Part shown: piece by piece, positions 16,908 through 25,534 of the stretch
Layout: each line of letters starts with the position of its first letter
Position numbering within the stretch: position 1 is the stretch's first letter
NCBI RefSeq assembly: GCF_014641695.1
Contig: NZ_BMIF01000015.1
Span: 1-64,000, forward strand
Source of the DNA: Nitratireductor aestuarii
GTDB lineage: Bacteria > Pseudomonadota > Alphaproteobacteria > Rhizobiales > Rhizobiaceae
Reading direction: 5' to 3'
Length of the DNA stretch: 64,000 nucleotides
Position numbers and translations under genes: made by a program
Notes under the pieces: model-generated
The model's database searches: none
Told to the model about the DNA's origin: nothing
Seen by the model: only the letters and a program-made list of their open reading frames with translations

Positions 16908-18032
16908 CTATGATTTCAACTGCTCGTGAGGCGTCCGCCATCTCGCCAGAACATCAGCGATATCGGCCGCCTGCGGCGGCGGTGGCGATTGCACCCGTGA
17001 GGGTGTGCGCGAAAAGCGTGGTGCAGGAGCCGCCTGGCTCACCCCATCGATCTCAATGAAACTGCCGCGAGCGATATTATGGGGATGTTGCCGCGCTTCC
17101 TCCATGGTGAGCACCGGCGCAAAGCAAGCGTCCGTCCCCTCCAGCAGCTCGCACCATTCAGCCCTTGTTTTCGTCATGAAAACAGCTTCCGCCTGTTTGT
17201 GGAGCGACGACCAGTTGCCGACGTTGTTCTGGTCGGCAAAGTCAGGCGCCGTAAGCCCGGCCTTCTCACACAGCAATCGATAGAACTGGGGCTCCAAAGC
17301 GCCGACGGAAACATATTTCCCGTCCTTGCATTCATATGTGCGATAGAACGGCGCGCCGCCATCGAGCAGATTGGCCCCTCGCCGGCTGTCATCCCACTGT
17401 CCTTCCGCCGCCAGTGAATGGAACAGCGTCAGCATGCTGATGACGCCATCACACATGGCAGAGTCGACGACCTGGCCTTGGCCTGATTGCAGCACCTCGA
17501 CGCGTGCAGCGAGAATGCCGCTGACCAGATAGAGCGCTCCCCCCCCGTAATCACCCACGAGGTTCAGCGGCGGCACGGGCTTGCCATCGGCCGGGCCTAT
17601 GGCAGCTAGCGCACCCGTCAGCGCGATATAGTTGATGTCATGCCCGGCAGAGGATGACAGGGGGCCGTTCTGGCCCCACCCCGTCATACGAGCATAAATG
17701 AGCTTGGGGTTCGTGATGCTCGGATCCTCGGGACCAAGGCCCATCCGCTCCATTACACCCGGCCGGAAGCCTTCGATCAGCACATCCGAAGCGTTAATGA
17801 GTGCGCGGGCAGCCTCAACATCCTCGCTGTTCTTCAGATCAAGTTCTACCGATGTCCGCCCGCGACTGGTGATATCGGTTGGCCGGGACCCGCCAGTGCC
17901 CTTACGGTCAATGCGTACGACATCCGCGCCCATGTCGGAGAGCATCATCGCAGCAAAGGGCGCAGGGCCAAGACCAGCAAACTCGACCACGCGCATCCCG
18001 CGCAGCGGTCCTGTCGGCTTGGTGACGATCAT
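16908..18032 (-). CDS. Alpha-methylacyl-CoA racemase-like (CaiB/family III)
   Basis: This 374-residue family III CoA-transferase-fold protein resembles AMACR rather than a transferase. AGHDINYIALTGALAAIG contains the racemase histidine (His131) and NLVGDYGGG the racemase aspartate (Asp161), corresponding to His126/Asp156 of mycobacterial MCR. LDGGAPFYRTYECKDGKYVS follows. AMACR epimerises the alpha-methyl of 2-methylacyl-CoAs so that acyl-CoA dehydrogenase can act. Its presence beside an HSD10-like enzyme argues for an alpha-methyl-branched substrate. It lies between the SDR and enoyl-CoA hydratase genes of a leftward operon. Confidence 0.85.
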   Translation of the reverse strand: MIVTKPTGPLRGMRVVEFAGLGPAPFAAMMLSDMGADVVRIDRKGTGGSRPTDITSRGRTSVELDLKNSEDVEAARALINASDVLIEGFRPGVMERMGLGPEDPSITNPKLIYARMTGWGQNGPLSSSAGHDINYIALTGALAAIGPADGKPVPPLNLVGDYGGGALYLVSGILAARVEVLQSGQGQVVDSAMCDGVISMLTLFHSLAAEGQWDDSRRGANLLDGGAPFYRTYECKDGKYVSVGALEPQFYRLLCEKAGLTAPDFADQNNVGNWSSLHKQAEAVFMTKTRAEWCELLEGTDACFAPVLTMEEARQHPHNIARGSFIEIDGVSQAAPAPRFSRTPSRVQSPPPPQAADIADVLARWRTPHEQLKS

Positions 18033-18093
18033 CTGAAATTTCCTTTGTAGCGGGCTTGCGTTCTCGGCAAGCGACATCTCGGTGGAGAAAGCG

Positions 18094-18112
18094 CGCCCGA
18101 CTTCATCGGGCG
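18094..18112. repeat. Intergenic hairpin within operon
   Basis: CGCCCGA (18094-18100) and TCGGGCG (18106-18112) form a perfect 7-bp stem with a 5-base loop. It lies in the 102-bp gap between the hydratase and racemase genes. There is no T-run on either side, so it is more likely an mRNA-processing or stability hairpin than a terminator. Confidence 0.4.
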
Positions 18113-18134
18113 ATGCATGAGGTCAGCGGGTTGC

Positions 18135-18941
18135 CTAACGTCCCGTGAAATGAGGAAGACGCTTCTCGCGAAACGCTGTGACGGCCTCCTGCGCATCGGC
18201 AGTAGAAACCAGCGAGCATTGAACCTCGCCCTCGCGATCCAATTGCTCGTCAAAACCATTGCTGCCGGCCTCATCGAGAATTTCAGACAAGGCCCTGAGC
18301 GCAAGCGGGGGAGCATCGGCAAGCCGCCGCGCCGTCGCTGAGACCTCCGCGGCCAGCTCTGCATCCGGAACCGCTTTCCAGATCATCCCCCATTCGGCTG
18401 CATCATGCGCAGACAGGCGGTCGCCCAGCATGGTCATCCCGCGAGCGCGGGCGCGCCCAACAAGACGCTCAAGGTGCCAGGTGACGCCCATATCGGGAAC
18501 GAGGCCCATGCGAGGCGTAAAAACATTCATGAAATAAGCCGATTGAGTGGCGATCACGATATCGCAGCTCAGCGCGAGGCCGATGCCCGCTCCAACCGCT
18601 GGACCGTTTACGGCAGCGATCGTGGGCTTCGGAAAGTGCAGGAGGTCGCTCACGGTCGGATTGATTTCCCCACGCATCAGCTGAGCCAGCTTTTCACTTC
18701 GCTGGGAAAGAGGGCCATCCAGTGAAATCTCCGGATCGCTCAGGTCTGCTCCCGTACAAAATGCCTTGCCCTCCCCGGTCAGCACCACAGTGCGCACTTC
18801 CGCGTTGTCGCGCAGGCTCGCAAGGGCGGAGCGGAGCTCCCGAATTGTGCTGGCTGCCAATGCATTCATTACATGCGGCCTGCAGAGTTTCAGAGTCGCA
18901 ATCCCTGAGTCGATCGAGATGTTGATTGATTCTGTTGTCAT
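18135..18941 (-). CDS. Enoyl-CoA hydratase/isomerase family protein
   Basis: The 268-residue crotonase has KAFCTGADLSDPE near residue 60 and AAVNGPAVGAGIGLALSCDI near 100, forming the oxyanion hole. It continues MGLVPDMGVTWHLERLVGRA, the isomerase-like pattern. The start at 18941 is chosen over one at 18968, which lies closer to the operator. It is the first gene of a leftward operon with the racemase and HSD10-like genes, and it is divergent from another hydratase at 19042. Confidence 0.88.
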   Translation of the reverse strand: MTTESINISIDSGIATLKLCRPHVMNALAASTIRELRSALASLRDNAEVRTVVLTGEGKAFCTGADLSDPEISLDGPLSQRSEKLAQLMRGEINPTVSDLLHFPKPTIAAVNGPAVGAGIGLALSCDIVIATQSAYFMNVFTPRMGLVPDMGVTWHLERLVGRARARGMTMLGDRLSAHDAAEWGMIWKAVPDAELAAEVSATARRLADAPPLALRALSEILDEAGSNGFDEQLDREGEVQCSLVSTADAQEAVTAFREKRLPHFTGR

Positions 18942-18962
18942 TGGCACCTCCGTATAGCTGTA

Positions 18963-18980
18963 AATCAAACATTTGTTTGT
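18963..18980 (+). promoter_or_regulatory. Operator-like motif, copy 4 (divergent hydratase promoters)
   Basis: AATCAAACATTTGTTTGT lies in the 100-bp region between divergent genes at 18941 and 19042, so one site could control both operons. It matches the TCAAAC and TTTGTT halves of the other copies. Confidence 0.55.
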
Positions 18981-19041
18981 TGGTTGTCAAGTGTTTCCGA
19001 CATTGCTAGTTTTGAACCAAGCCAAATTGGGAGGATCAGAG

Positions 19042-19815
19042 ATGACCGGTAGTGACATTCGACTGAACATCGAGCGCGGAATCGCGCTCGTCACCATTGC
19101 GCGAGCTCCGGTTAACGCATTCACTATCGAAACCTACAGGCAGCTGCGAAAAACTTTCACCGACATTGCCGAAAACACCGACGTGCGGGTGGCAATTCTT
19201 ACCGGAGAGGGAAAGACCTTCTGTGCGGGAAACGATGTGTCGGGCTTTCTCGAGCAGACGTATGACGACACGGTCGAAGAACTCGCCATTATCAGAACGT
19301 CTTTCAACGCGCTCCAGGATTGCGCTGCACCGGTTATTGCGGCTGTAAACGGAGCAGCGCTTGGCACCGGCATCGTTCTGACTGCGCTTTGCGACATCCG
19401 CGTGGCTTCCGAGCGAGCCTTCTTTGCGCTGCCTGAAATTTCAGTCGGCGCGATGGGTGGCGCCAAGCACGTAATGCGTATGGCCCCTCAGGGCATGGCC
19501 CGCCTGATGGCCTTCACCGGCCGCCGTGTGTCAGCTGAAGAAGCCTTGCGCGTCAACATGGTTGAGAAAGTGGTCGCTCACGACTCTCTGATGGCAGAAG
19601 CGTTGGAGATTGCTGAGCAGATCGCAAACCAGAGTCCGACCGCCATTCGCCTGGCCAAGGTAGCGGCCAACCGTGTGGAAACCATGCACCTCAAGGAAGC
19701 CTACGAATATGAATGCTCTCTCATGTCATCCCTCCGCATGACGGAGGAATCGCAGGAAGCAGCCCGCGCGTTCATGGAAAAGCGCACTCCCGCCTTCGTA
19801 GCAGACCGGGGTTAA
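19042..19815 (+). CDS. Enoyl-CoA hydratase/isomerase family protein
   Basis: The 257-residue crotonase has KTFCAGNDVSGF (first oxyanion motif, near residue 62) and AAVNGAALGTGIVLTALCDI (near 100). The ATG at 19042 has an ideal GGGAGGA about 7 bases upstream, which rules out the longer frame from 18973. It begins the rightward beta-oxidation run. Another operator-like motif separates it from the dehydrogenase at 19910, so there may be two promoters. Confidence 0.88.
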   Translation: MTGSDIRLNIERGIALVTIARAPVNAFTIETYRQLRKTFTDIAENTDVRVAILTGEGKTFCAGNDVSGFLEQTYDDTVEELAIIRTSFNALQDCAAPVIAAVNGAALGTGIVLTALCDIRVASERAFFALPEISVGAMGGAKHVMRMAPQGMARLMAFTGRRVSAEEALRVNMVEKVVAHDSLMAEALEIAEQIANQSPTAIRLAKVAANRVETMHLKEAYEYECSLMSSLRMTEESQEAARAFMEKRTPAFVADRG

Positions 19816-19854
19816 TGCAGGAAGGATCTGCAAAACTTGTCGTAGACACTTGCA

Positions 19855-19873
19855 AATCAAACGGTTGTTAGAT
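19855..19873 (+). promoter_or_regulatory. Operator-like motif, copy 5 (upstream of 19910)
   Basis: AATCAAACGGTTGTTAGAT lies 37-55 bp before the acyl-CoA dehydrogenase start at 19910. It is among the clearest copies, with both outer AATC and GAT-type flanks present. Confidence 0.55.
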
Positions 19874-19909
19874 ACGTGTTGTGCTAAACATCCTAGGAGA
19901 AGCAGTGTC

Positions 19910-21049
19910 ATGAGCGTCAACGCGCTGACAGAGGAGTTGGAGGCGTTCCGCCGAACAGTGCGGCGCTTTCTGGCGGAAGAGGTTGCACCAAACGTCCAGC
20001 AGTACAGGTCCCAGCGCCGCGTCCCGCCCGAGGTTTGGAAGAAGGCTGGCGATGTGGGGCTTTTGGGTGTCAGCATTCCTGCGGAATATGGCGGTATCGG
20101 TGGCGAGTTCAGGCACGAGATCGTCATAATGGAAGAGCTGGCGCGGATTGCCTTTTTCGACTTCGGCGTTCCCCTCCATAACGCGATAGTCGCACCTTAT
20201 ATCACGCGTTATGGGTCGGAAGAGCAGAAGCAGAAATGGCTTCCCCGCCTTACCAGCGGTGAGATGATCGGTGCGATCGCCATGACAGAGCCTGGAACAG
20301 GCTCGGACCTGCAGGGCATTCGCACAAAAGCGGAGAGGTCGGGCAACGGGTTCGTTTTGAATGGGCAGAAGACCTTCATCACCAATGGCCAGAACGCCAA
20401 TTTGATTATCGTCGCTGCTAAGACCGACCCGAGCGCCGGGTCAAAGGGCACATCCCTGTTTATCGTTGAAACGGAAAATGTCGCAGGCTTCCGGCGCGGG
20501 CGAAATCTTGAAAAGATTGGGTTCCACGGACAGGACACGTCCGAGCTGTTCTTTGACAACGTGGCGCTGCCGGCGGACGCACTTCTGGGCGATAGCGAGA
20601 ATCGTGGCTTCTACCAGTTGATGGAACAGCTGCCGCAGGAGCGGCTGCTCATTGCCGTGCAAGCTTTGGCAGCTGCCGAGACCGCCCTTGAGACGACAAT
20701 CGACTATGTGAAGCAGCGCAAGGCATTCGGCAAGGCTGTGCTGGACTTCCAGAACACCCGCTTCGTGCTGGCGGAAGCCAAGACAGAGCTCACGATCGGC
20801 AAGGCTTTCGTTGCCGAGTGCATCGAGAAACTTGGACGTGAAGAACTCGACGCAACAACAGCTGCAATGGCGAAGTGGTGGTGCACGCAGAAGCAGTGCG
20901 AAATCATCGACGAATGTCTGCAATTGCACGGCGGTTACGGTTACATGGCCGAATATCCCATCGCGCATATGTGGGCCGATGCGCGGGTCCAGAAGATCTA
21001 CGGCGGCACGAACGAGATCATGAAAGATTTGATCGCTCGCACGCTCTAG
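19910..21049 (+). CDS. Acyl-CoA dehydrogenase
   Basis: The 379-residue flavoenzyme has IAMTEPGTGSDLQGIRT near residue 125, TFITNG near 160, and YGYMAEYPIAHMWADARVQK followed by IYGGTNEIMKDLIART. In this class the Glu of GGTNEIM is the catalytic base. It oxidises an acyl-CoA at C2-C3, feeding ETF. The ATG at 19910 follows an AGGAGA site. It is followed after 26 bp by the thiolase gene. The length is standard for short/medium/long-chain members. Confidence 0.92.
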   Translation: MSVNALTEELEAFRRTVRRFLAEEVAPNVQQYRSQRRVPPEVWKKAGDVGLLGVSIPAEYGGIGGEFRHEIVIMEELARIAFFDFGVPLHNAIVAPYITRYGSEEQKQKWLPRLTSGEMIGAIAMTEPGTGSDLQGIRTKAERSGNGFVLNGQKTFITNGQNANLIIVAAKTDPSAGSKGTSLFIVETENVAGFRRGRNLEKIGFHGQDTSELFFDNVALPADALLGDSENRGFYQLMEQLPQERLLIAVQALAAAETALETTIDYVKQRKAFGKAVLDFQNTRFVLAEAKTELTIGKAFVAECIEKLGREELDATTAAMAKWWCTQKQCEIIDECLQLHGGYGYMAEYPIAHMWADARVQKIYGGTNEIMKDLIARTL

Positions 21050-21075
21050 GGCTGCAGCGAGGAAGGAGACAATAC

Positions 21076-22284
21076 ATGCAGGATTGCTTCATATATGACG
21101 CGGTGCGAACTCCCCGTGGCCGCGGCCGGCCAGACGGTGCGCTGCACGAAGTCCCGCCACTGGATCTGGCAGCGCATTCGCTGCGCGCACTACGTGACCG
21201 GAATAATCTAGATACCTCGCTGGTAGACGACATTGTACTGGGCTGCGTCATGCCCGTGGGCGAACAGGGCTCCAACGTCGGGCGTATTGCCGCGCTGAAT
21301 GCTGACTACGCTGAGACTGCACCAGGCGTTCAGATCAACCGATACTGTGCGTCGGGGCTTGAGGCCGTAAACATGGCCGCAGCCCAGATCATGTCAGGCC
21401 AGTCAGAGGTGACAATTGGCGGGGGCGTGGAATCCATGTCGCGCGTGCCCATGGGCGCGGATGCGGGCGGATGGTTTACCGACCCAGAAGTGGCATTCAA
21501 AACCTATTACACTCCACAGGGCATCGGTGCCGATCTGATCGCCACCAAGTGGGGCTTTTCACGCACCGATGTTGATGCCTATGCGGTTGAAAGCCAGAGG
21601 CGTGCAGCACGTGCCTGGGAAGAGAACCGTTTCGCCCGTTCGATTGTGCCAATCTATGACGAGCTGGGACAGGTGCTTCTGGATCGGGACGAGCATATGC
21701 GCCCGCAGACGACGATGCAGGATCTGGCCGCGTTGAAGCCCGCCTTCGCCGTCATGGGAGACGCCATGGGCTATGATGCGGTAGCTATGCAGCGTTATCC
21801 GGAGGTTGAAGCGTTAGACCATGTGCACCACGGCGGCAATTCCTCCGGTATCGTGGATGGTTCGGCTGCCGTGCTGCTCGGTTCGAAAGAGGCCGGAATT
21901 CGCATGGGACTGAAGCCCCGCGCGCGCATCCGCGCCTTCACCTCCATCGGTAGCGAGCCGAGCATCATGCTGACGGGACCTGAAAAGGTAACGCGCAAGG
22001 TGCTCGCACGTGCAGGCATGACCACCTCCGACATCGACCTTTTCGAACTAAACGAGGCATTCGCCTCGGTTGTCCTGCTGTTCCAGCATCTTCTCGACAT
22101 CGACCCAAACATCCTGAATGTGAACGGTGGTGCGATTGCCATGGGCCATCCGTTGGGTGCAACGGGAGCAATGATCCTGGGCACGGCTCTTGATGAACTG
22201 GAACGGACCAACCGCAGCACGGCGCTAGTCACTCTGTGCGTCGGCGCAGGAATGGGCACGGCAACCATTATTGAGCGTGTATGA
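21076..22284 (+). CDS. Acetyl-CoA C-acyltransferase (thiolase)
   Basis: The 402-residue thiolase has the nucleophile in INRYCASGLEAVN (Cys91), and GGAIAMGHPLGATGA and LCVGAGMGTATI carrying the catalytic His and second Cys. It cleaves a 3-oxoacyl-CoA with CoA to release acetyl- or propionyl-CoA. The start at 21076 has GGAAGGAG just upstream; a longer frame from 20875 lies inside the dehydrogenase gene. It shares ATGA-type contact with the next gene, implying coupled translation. Confidence 0.93.
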   Translation: MQDCFIYDAVRTPRGRGRPDGALHEVPPLDLAAHSLRALRDRNNLDTSLVDDIVLGCVMPVGEQGSNVGRIAALNADYAETAPGVQINRYCASGLEAVNMAAAQIMSGQSEVTIGGGVESMSRVPMGADAGGWFTDPEVAFKTYYTPQGIGADLIATKWGFSRTDVDAYAVESQRRAARAWEENRFARSIVPIYDELGQVLLDRDEHMRPQTTMQDLAALKPAFAVMGDAMGYDAVAMQRYPEVEALDHVHHGGNSSGIVDGSAAVLLGSKEAGIRMGLKPRARIRAFTSIGSEPSIMLTGPEKVTRKVLARAGMTTSDIDLFELNEAFASVVLLFQHLLDIDPNILNVNGGAIAMGHPLGATGAMILGTALDELERTNRSTALVTLCVGAGMGTATIIERV

Positions 22285-22292
22285 GGATCGTG

Positions 22293-24443
22293 ATGCAGAA
22301 CCTGAAGTTTGAAGTAAACGCCGATGGGGTCGCCATCATCACGTTCGATATGCCAGGTCGCACGATGAACGTGCTGAATGAAGCGTCGATTGCCGACTAT
22401 GCAGAGGCGGTTGAGCGCGTTCTTAGCGACGACACAATCAAGGGTGCCGTTGTTACCAGCGCCAAGCCCGCATTTATTGCAGGTGCCGATCTCGACTGGA
22501 TCTTGTCTCTTGCGCAAGCCGATTTGCCAGCAAATCAAAGAGCGATCAACGTCTATAACACTGTCCTGAACCTGCAGAAGATTTTCCGCCGCACAGAAAA
22601 AGGTGGCAAGCCCTTCGTTGCAGCCATAAACGGCTTGGCACTCGGTGGCGGACTGGAACTATGCCTTGCCTGTACCCGTCGCATCGTTGCTGACGATCCC
22701 CGCATCCAGCTTGGACTTCCCGAAGCCAAGGTTGGACTGCTTCCGGGCGGCGGCGGCACCCAGCGCTTCGCCCGCATACTCGGGCCGCTCCAGGCTTTGC
22801 CGCTGCTGATCGAGGGCCGCTCGCTCTCGCCTGATGAAGCGCTGAAGCTGAAGATCATCGATGAAGTTTCCCCGGCCGATCAACTGGTAAGCAAGGCCGT
22901 GGAATGGATACTCACCTCCTCGCCGGAGGATTGGATCAAGCCCTGGGATCGCAAGGGCTACAAGCTCCCAGGCGATGACCCGCGAACGTTGGAAGGTTCT
23001 TTCGCTTTTTCTGCCGCCAATGCCCTGCAGCGTAAGAAGACCTATGGAAACTATCCCAATCTCGACGCCATCCAGAAAGCTGTCTATGATGGCATGATCG
23101 TCCCGATCGACACCGCAATCCGGATAGAGTCCCGCCTGTTTGCAAGCCTCATGACGACCGATGTGGCGAAGAACATGGTCCGCACCCAGTTTATCAACCT
23201 TCAGAAGGCAAATAAGCAGGAGCGTCGTCCGGCCGATGTTCCCGCGCGCACTATCGCCAAGCTCGGCGTTATCGGCGCAGGCATGATGGGCGCTGCCATC
23301 GCCCATGTGGCGGCAAAGGCCGGTATTCCGGTTGTTGTTGTAGATCAGGATGCGGCTTCCGCAGAAAAGGTCCACAACCACATCCGCGCGGTCAATGCGA
23401 AGTCTGCCGACAAACTCCTGCCGCTCATCACACCCGTTAGTGATTATGCCGAACTTGCAGGGGCCGACCTTATCATCGAAGCGGTGTTTGAAGACAGCGC
23501 GGTCAAGTCGGACGTAATCCGCAAGATTGAGCAGGTTTGTCCCGATGCAATCATCGCTTCCAACACGTCAAGCATACCGATTTCAGATCTTGCCAGGGCT
23601 TCATCGAAGCCGGATCGCTTCATCGGCCTCCACTTCTTCTCACCTGTGGAGCGGATGCCGCTTGTCGAGATCATCATGGGTGAGCAAACTGGCAACGAGG
23701 CTCTGGCGCTGGCGATCGACTTCGTCAAGCAGCTGCGCAAGACCTCAATCGTGGTCAATGACGGACGGTTCTTCTACACCAGCCGGGTTTTCGCCACCTA
23801 CACCACTGAAGGCTGCCTGATGGTGCAGGACGGGATTGCACCCGCGCTCATCGAAAATGCGGGACGAATGGCCGGCATGCCAGTCGCGCCTCTGGCGCTC
23901 TGCGATGAGATCTCGCTCGACTTGATCTACCGGATTAATCAGCAAGACGCCAAGGATACGGAACGCGCTTTCCCTGGCTCACCGGCGGAAGCGCTTATCC
24001 AACGCATGGTCGCGAAAGAAGGCCGACTGGGTCGCAAGAGTAGAAAAGGCTTCTACGATTACCCCGCGGAGGGCAAGAAGCGCCTGTGGCCGGGATTGGC
24101 AGAACTCGCTTCAGTGCAGGAAACCCAGCCTGATGTGGAGACCGTGAAGCTACGCCTGCTCACCATCCAGGCGCTGGAAGCGGCACGCTGCCTTGAGGAA
24201 GGCATCGTTGCTACGCCCGCGGACGCCGACGTCGGCGCCTATCTTGGCTGGGGTTTCGCGCCATGGACCGGCGGCCCCCTCTCTTACATCGATATGCTGG
24301 GCGCAAAGAAATTCGTAGAGATCTGCAACGACTTTGCAGCACGCTTTGGGGATCGATTCCGTCCGACAGCCGGCCTTGTTGAAATGGCTGAACAAAACGG
24401 CAGCTTCTATCCCTCGGCTGCCTCTCGACAGGAAGCAGCGTAA
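22293..24443 (+). CDS. FadB/FadJ-like bifunctional hydratase/3-hydroxyacyl-CoA dehydrogenase
   Basis: The roughly 716-residue protein combines an N-terminal crotonase domain (AFIAGADLDWI, AINGLALGGGLELCLACTRR) with a 3-hydroxyacyl-CoA dehydrogenase domain. The NAD motif is LGVIGAGMMGAAIAH near residue 330, and a catalytic region FIGLHFFSPVERMPLVE near 450 carries the His. It hydrates enoyl-CoA and oxidises the 3-hydroxyacyl-CoA, handing the product to the thiolase upstream. The ATG at 22293 follows GAGGA with 5-base spacing; the ATG at 22281 overlaps the thiolase stop and is an alternative. A strong terminator follows. Confidence 0.93.
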   Translation: MQNLKFEVNADGVAIITFDMPGRTMNVLNEASIADYAEAVERVLSDDTIKGAVVTSAKPAFIAGADLDWILSLAQADLPANQRAINVYNTVLNLQKIFRRTEKGGKPFVAAINGLALGGGLELCLACTRRIVADDPRIQLGLPEAKVGLLPGGGGTQRFARILGPLQALPLLIEGRSLSPDEALKLKIIDEVSPADQLVSKAVEWILTSSPEDWIKPWDRKGYKLPGDDPRTLEGSFAFSAANALQRKKTYGNYPNLDAIQKAVYDGMIVPIDTAIRIESRLFASLMTTDVAKNMVRTQFINLQKANKQERRPADVPARTIAKLGVIGAGMMGAAIAHVAAKAGIPVVVVDQDAASAEKVHNHIRAVNAKSADKLLPLITPVSDYAELAGADLIIEAVFEDSAVKSDVIRKIEQVCPDAIIASNTSSIPISDLARASSKPDRFIGLHFFSPVERMPLVEIIMGEQTGNEALALAIDFVKQLRKTSIVVNDGRFFYTSRVFATYTTEGCLMVQDGIAPALIENAGRMAGMPVAPLALCDEISLDLIYRINQQDAKDTERAFPGSPAEALIQRMVAKEGRLGRKSRKGFYDYPAEGKKRLWPGLAELASVQETQPDVETVKLRLLTIQALEAARCLEEGIVATPADADVGAYLGWGFAPWTGGPLSYIDMLGAKKFVEICNDFAARFGDRFRPTAGLVEMAEQNGSFYPSAASRQEAA

Positions 24444-24446
24444 AAT

Positions 24447-24486
24447 AAAAAGGACTGGCCTGTCGCTAGACAGGCCAGTCCTTTTT
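24447..24486. terminator. Strong bidirectional rho-independent terminator
   Basis: A perfect 18-bp inverted repeat (24447-24464 with 24469-24486, loop GCTA) starts with AAAAA and ends with TTTTT. It lies between the convergent FadB-like gene ending at 24443 and the oxidoreductase gene ending at 24512, so it can stop transcription from both sides. Confidence 0.93.
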
Positions 24487-24511
24487 AACGTCTCAAACCG
24501 TCGCCGGTATT

Positions 24512-25534
24512 CTAAACTTCGGAAACCTTCACCATCAACTTGCCTTCATTACGCCCGCTGAACAGAAGATTCATGGCATCAGGCGCATTCTGCAGACCGT
24601 CAATGATATGGTCCTTCCACTTGAGCTTACCTGCGAGCACCAGCTTCTCCAGCTCCGCATAAGCTTCCCGCGCCCGCTTGAAGAAATCCATCACCAGAAA
24701 GCCGCGGATTGCTATCCGCCTCATCAGGACCAGCTGAAATTCACTTGGCCCGACCACGGCCCCGCTGGAATTGTAGGAGGAGATCAAACCGCATAGGGCA
24801 ATGCATCCGCCGATGCGCATATTGCCGATTGCGGCATCAAGGATCGAGCCACCGACATTCTCGAAATGCAGGTCAATTCCGTCAGGACAAAGCCGGCGAA
24901 GCTCCTCCGCCACGTTGCAGGACTTATAGTCTATGGCGGCGTCAAATCCGAGTTCGTCAACGAGCCAACGGCATTTTTCCGGCCCTCCGGCAATGCCGAT
25001 GACGCGGCAGCCGCGCGATTTTGCGATCTGCCCCGCAACGGAACCGACTGCACCCGCTGCAGCCGATATGGTGACGGTCATGCCGGGCTGCGCCTCGCCA
25101 ACAAAGACGATGCCCGAATAGGCAGTCAGTCCGGGTGGACCGATCACGCTCATATAGGCGGAAAGCGGAAGGTCCGCGTTCAAGTGCAAGCGTGCGATCT
25201 TCGTGGCACTAAGTGTTTGATAGCGCGACCATGCCCCTTCATGCGGGATGACAAGCGTCCCCACCGGAAACTTCTCAGCTTGGGACTGCTCTACAATGCC
25301 CAACGTCACGCCCCGCATCGGAGCTCCAAGGCCGACAGGTTCCAGATACTGCTCGGTATCGCTCATCCAGAGCCTGTTTGTCGGATCAAGCGAGAGATAC
25401 AGGGTGCGAACCAATACTTCTCCTTCAGCAGGCGGCTGTACGGGTTCATGGACCAGCTCCAGATCGCCCTGTTGAAGCATACCGACCGGCCGACGCAGCA
25501 GCTTCCACGTACTATTGATCAAATCCCCATCCAT
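24512..25534 (-). CDS. NADP-dependent MDR oxidoreductase (alkenal/one reductase type)
   Basis: The 340-residue medium-chain reductase is of the leukotriene B4 dehydrogenase/curcumin reductase branch. The N-terminal domain has LYLSLDPTNRLWMSD, and the NADP domain TISAAAGAVGSVAGQIAKSR near residue 150, with HFENVGG near 230. Members reduce the C=C bond of enones or enals with NADPH. The start overlaps the ligase stop (ATGA at 25534), and it is the last gene of the long leftward operon beginning at 34368. Confidence 0.88.
   Translation of the reverse strand: MDGDLINSTWKLLRRPVGMLQQGDLELVHEPVQPPAEGEVLVRTLYLSLDPTNRLWMSDTEQYLEPVGLGAPMRGVTLGIVEQSQAEKFPVGTLVIPHEGAWSRYQTLSATKIARLHLNADLPLSAYMSVIGPPGLTAYSGIVFVGEAQPGMTVTISAAAGAVGSVAGQIAKSRGCRVIGIAGGPEKCRWLVDELGFDAAIDYKSCNVAEELRRLCPDGIDLHFENVGGSILDAAIGNMRIGGCIALCGLISSYNSSGAVVGPSEFQLVLMRRIAIRGFLVMDFFKRAREAYAELEKLVLAGKLKWKDHIIDGLQNAPDAMNLLFSGRNEGKLMVKVSEV

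Noticed and set aside
16908-18032. Formyl-CoA or carnitine CoA-transferase
   Set aside because: The catalytic Asp of transferases is not in the expected context, while the His131 (GHDINYI) and Asp161 (NLVGDYGGG) pair of methylacyl-CoA racemases is present.
18094-18112. Terminator between the hydratase and racemase genes
   Set aside because: The 7-bp hairpin has no T-run on either strand and the genes on both sides are in the same direction and pathway.
20875-21075. N-terminal extension of the thiolase
   Set aside because: It lies inside the acyl-CoA dehydrogenase gene, has no thiolase similarity, and the ATG at 21076 has a strong ribosome site.
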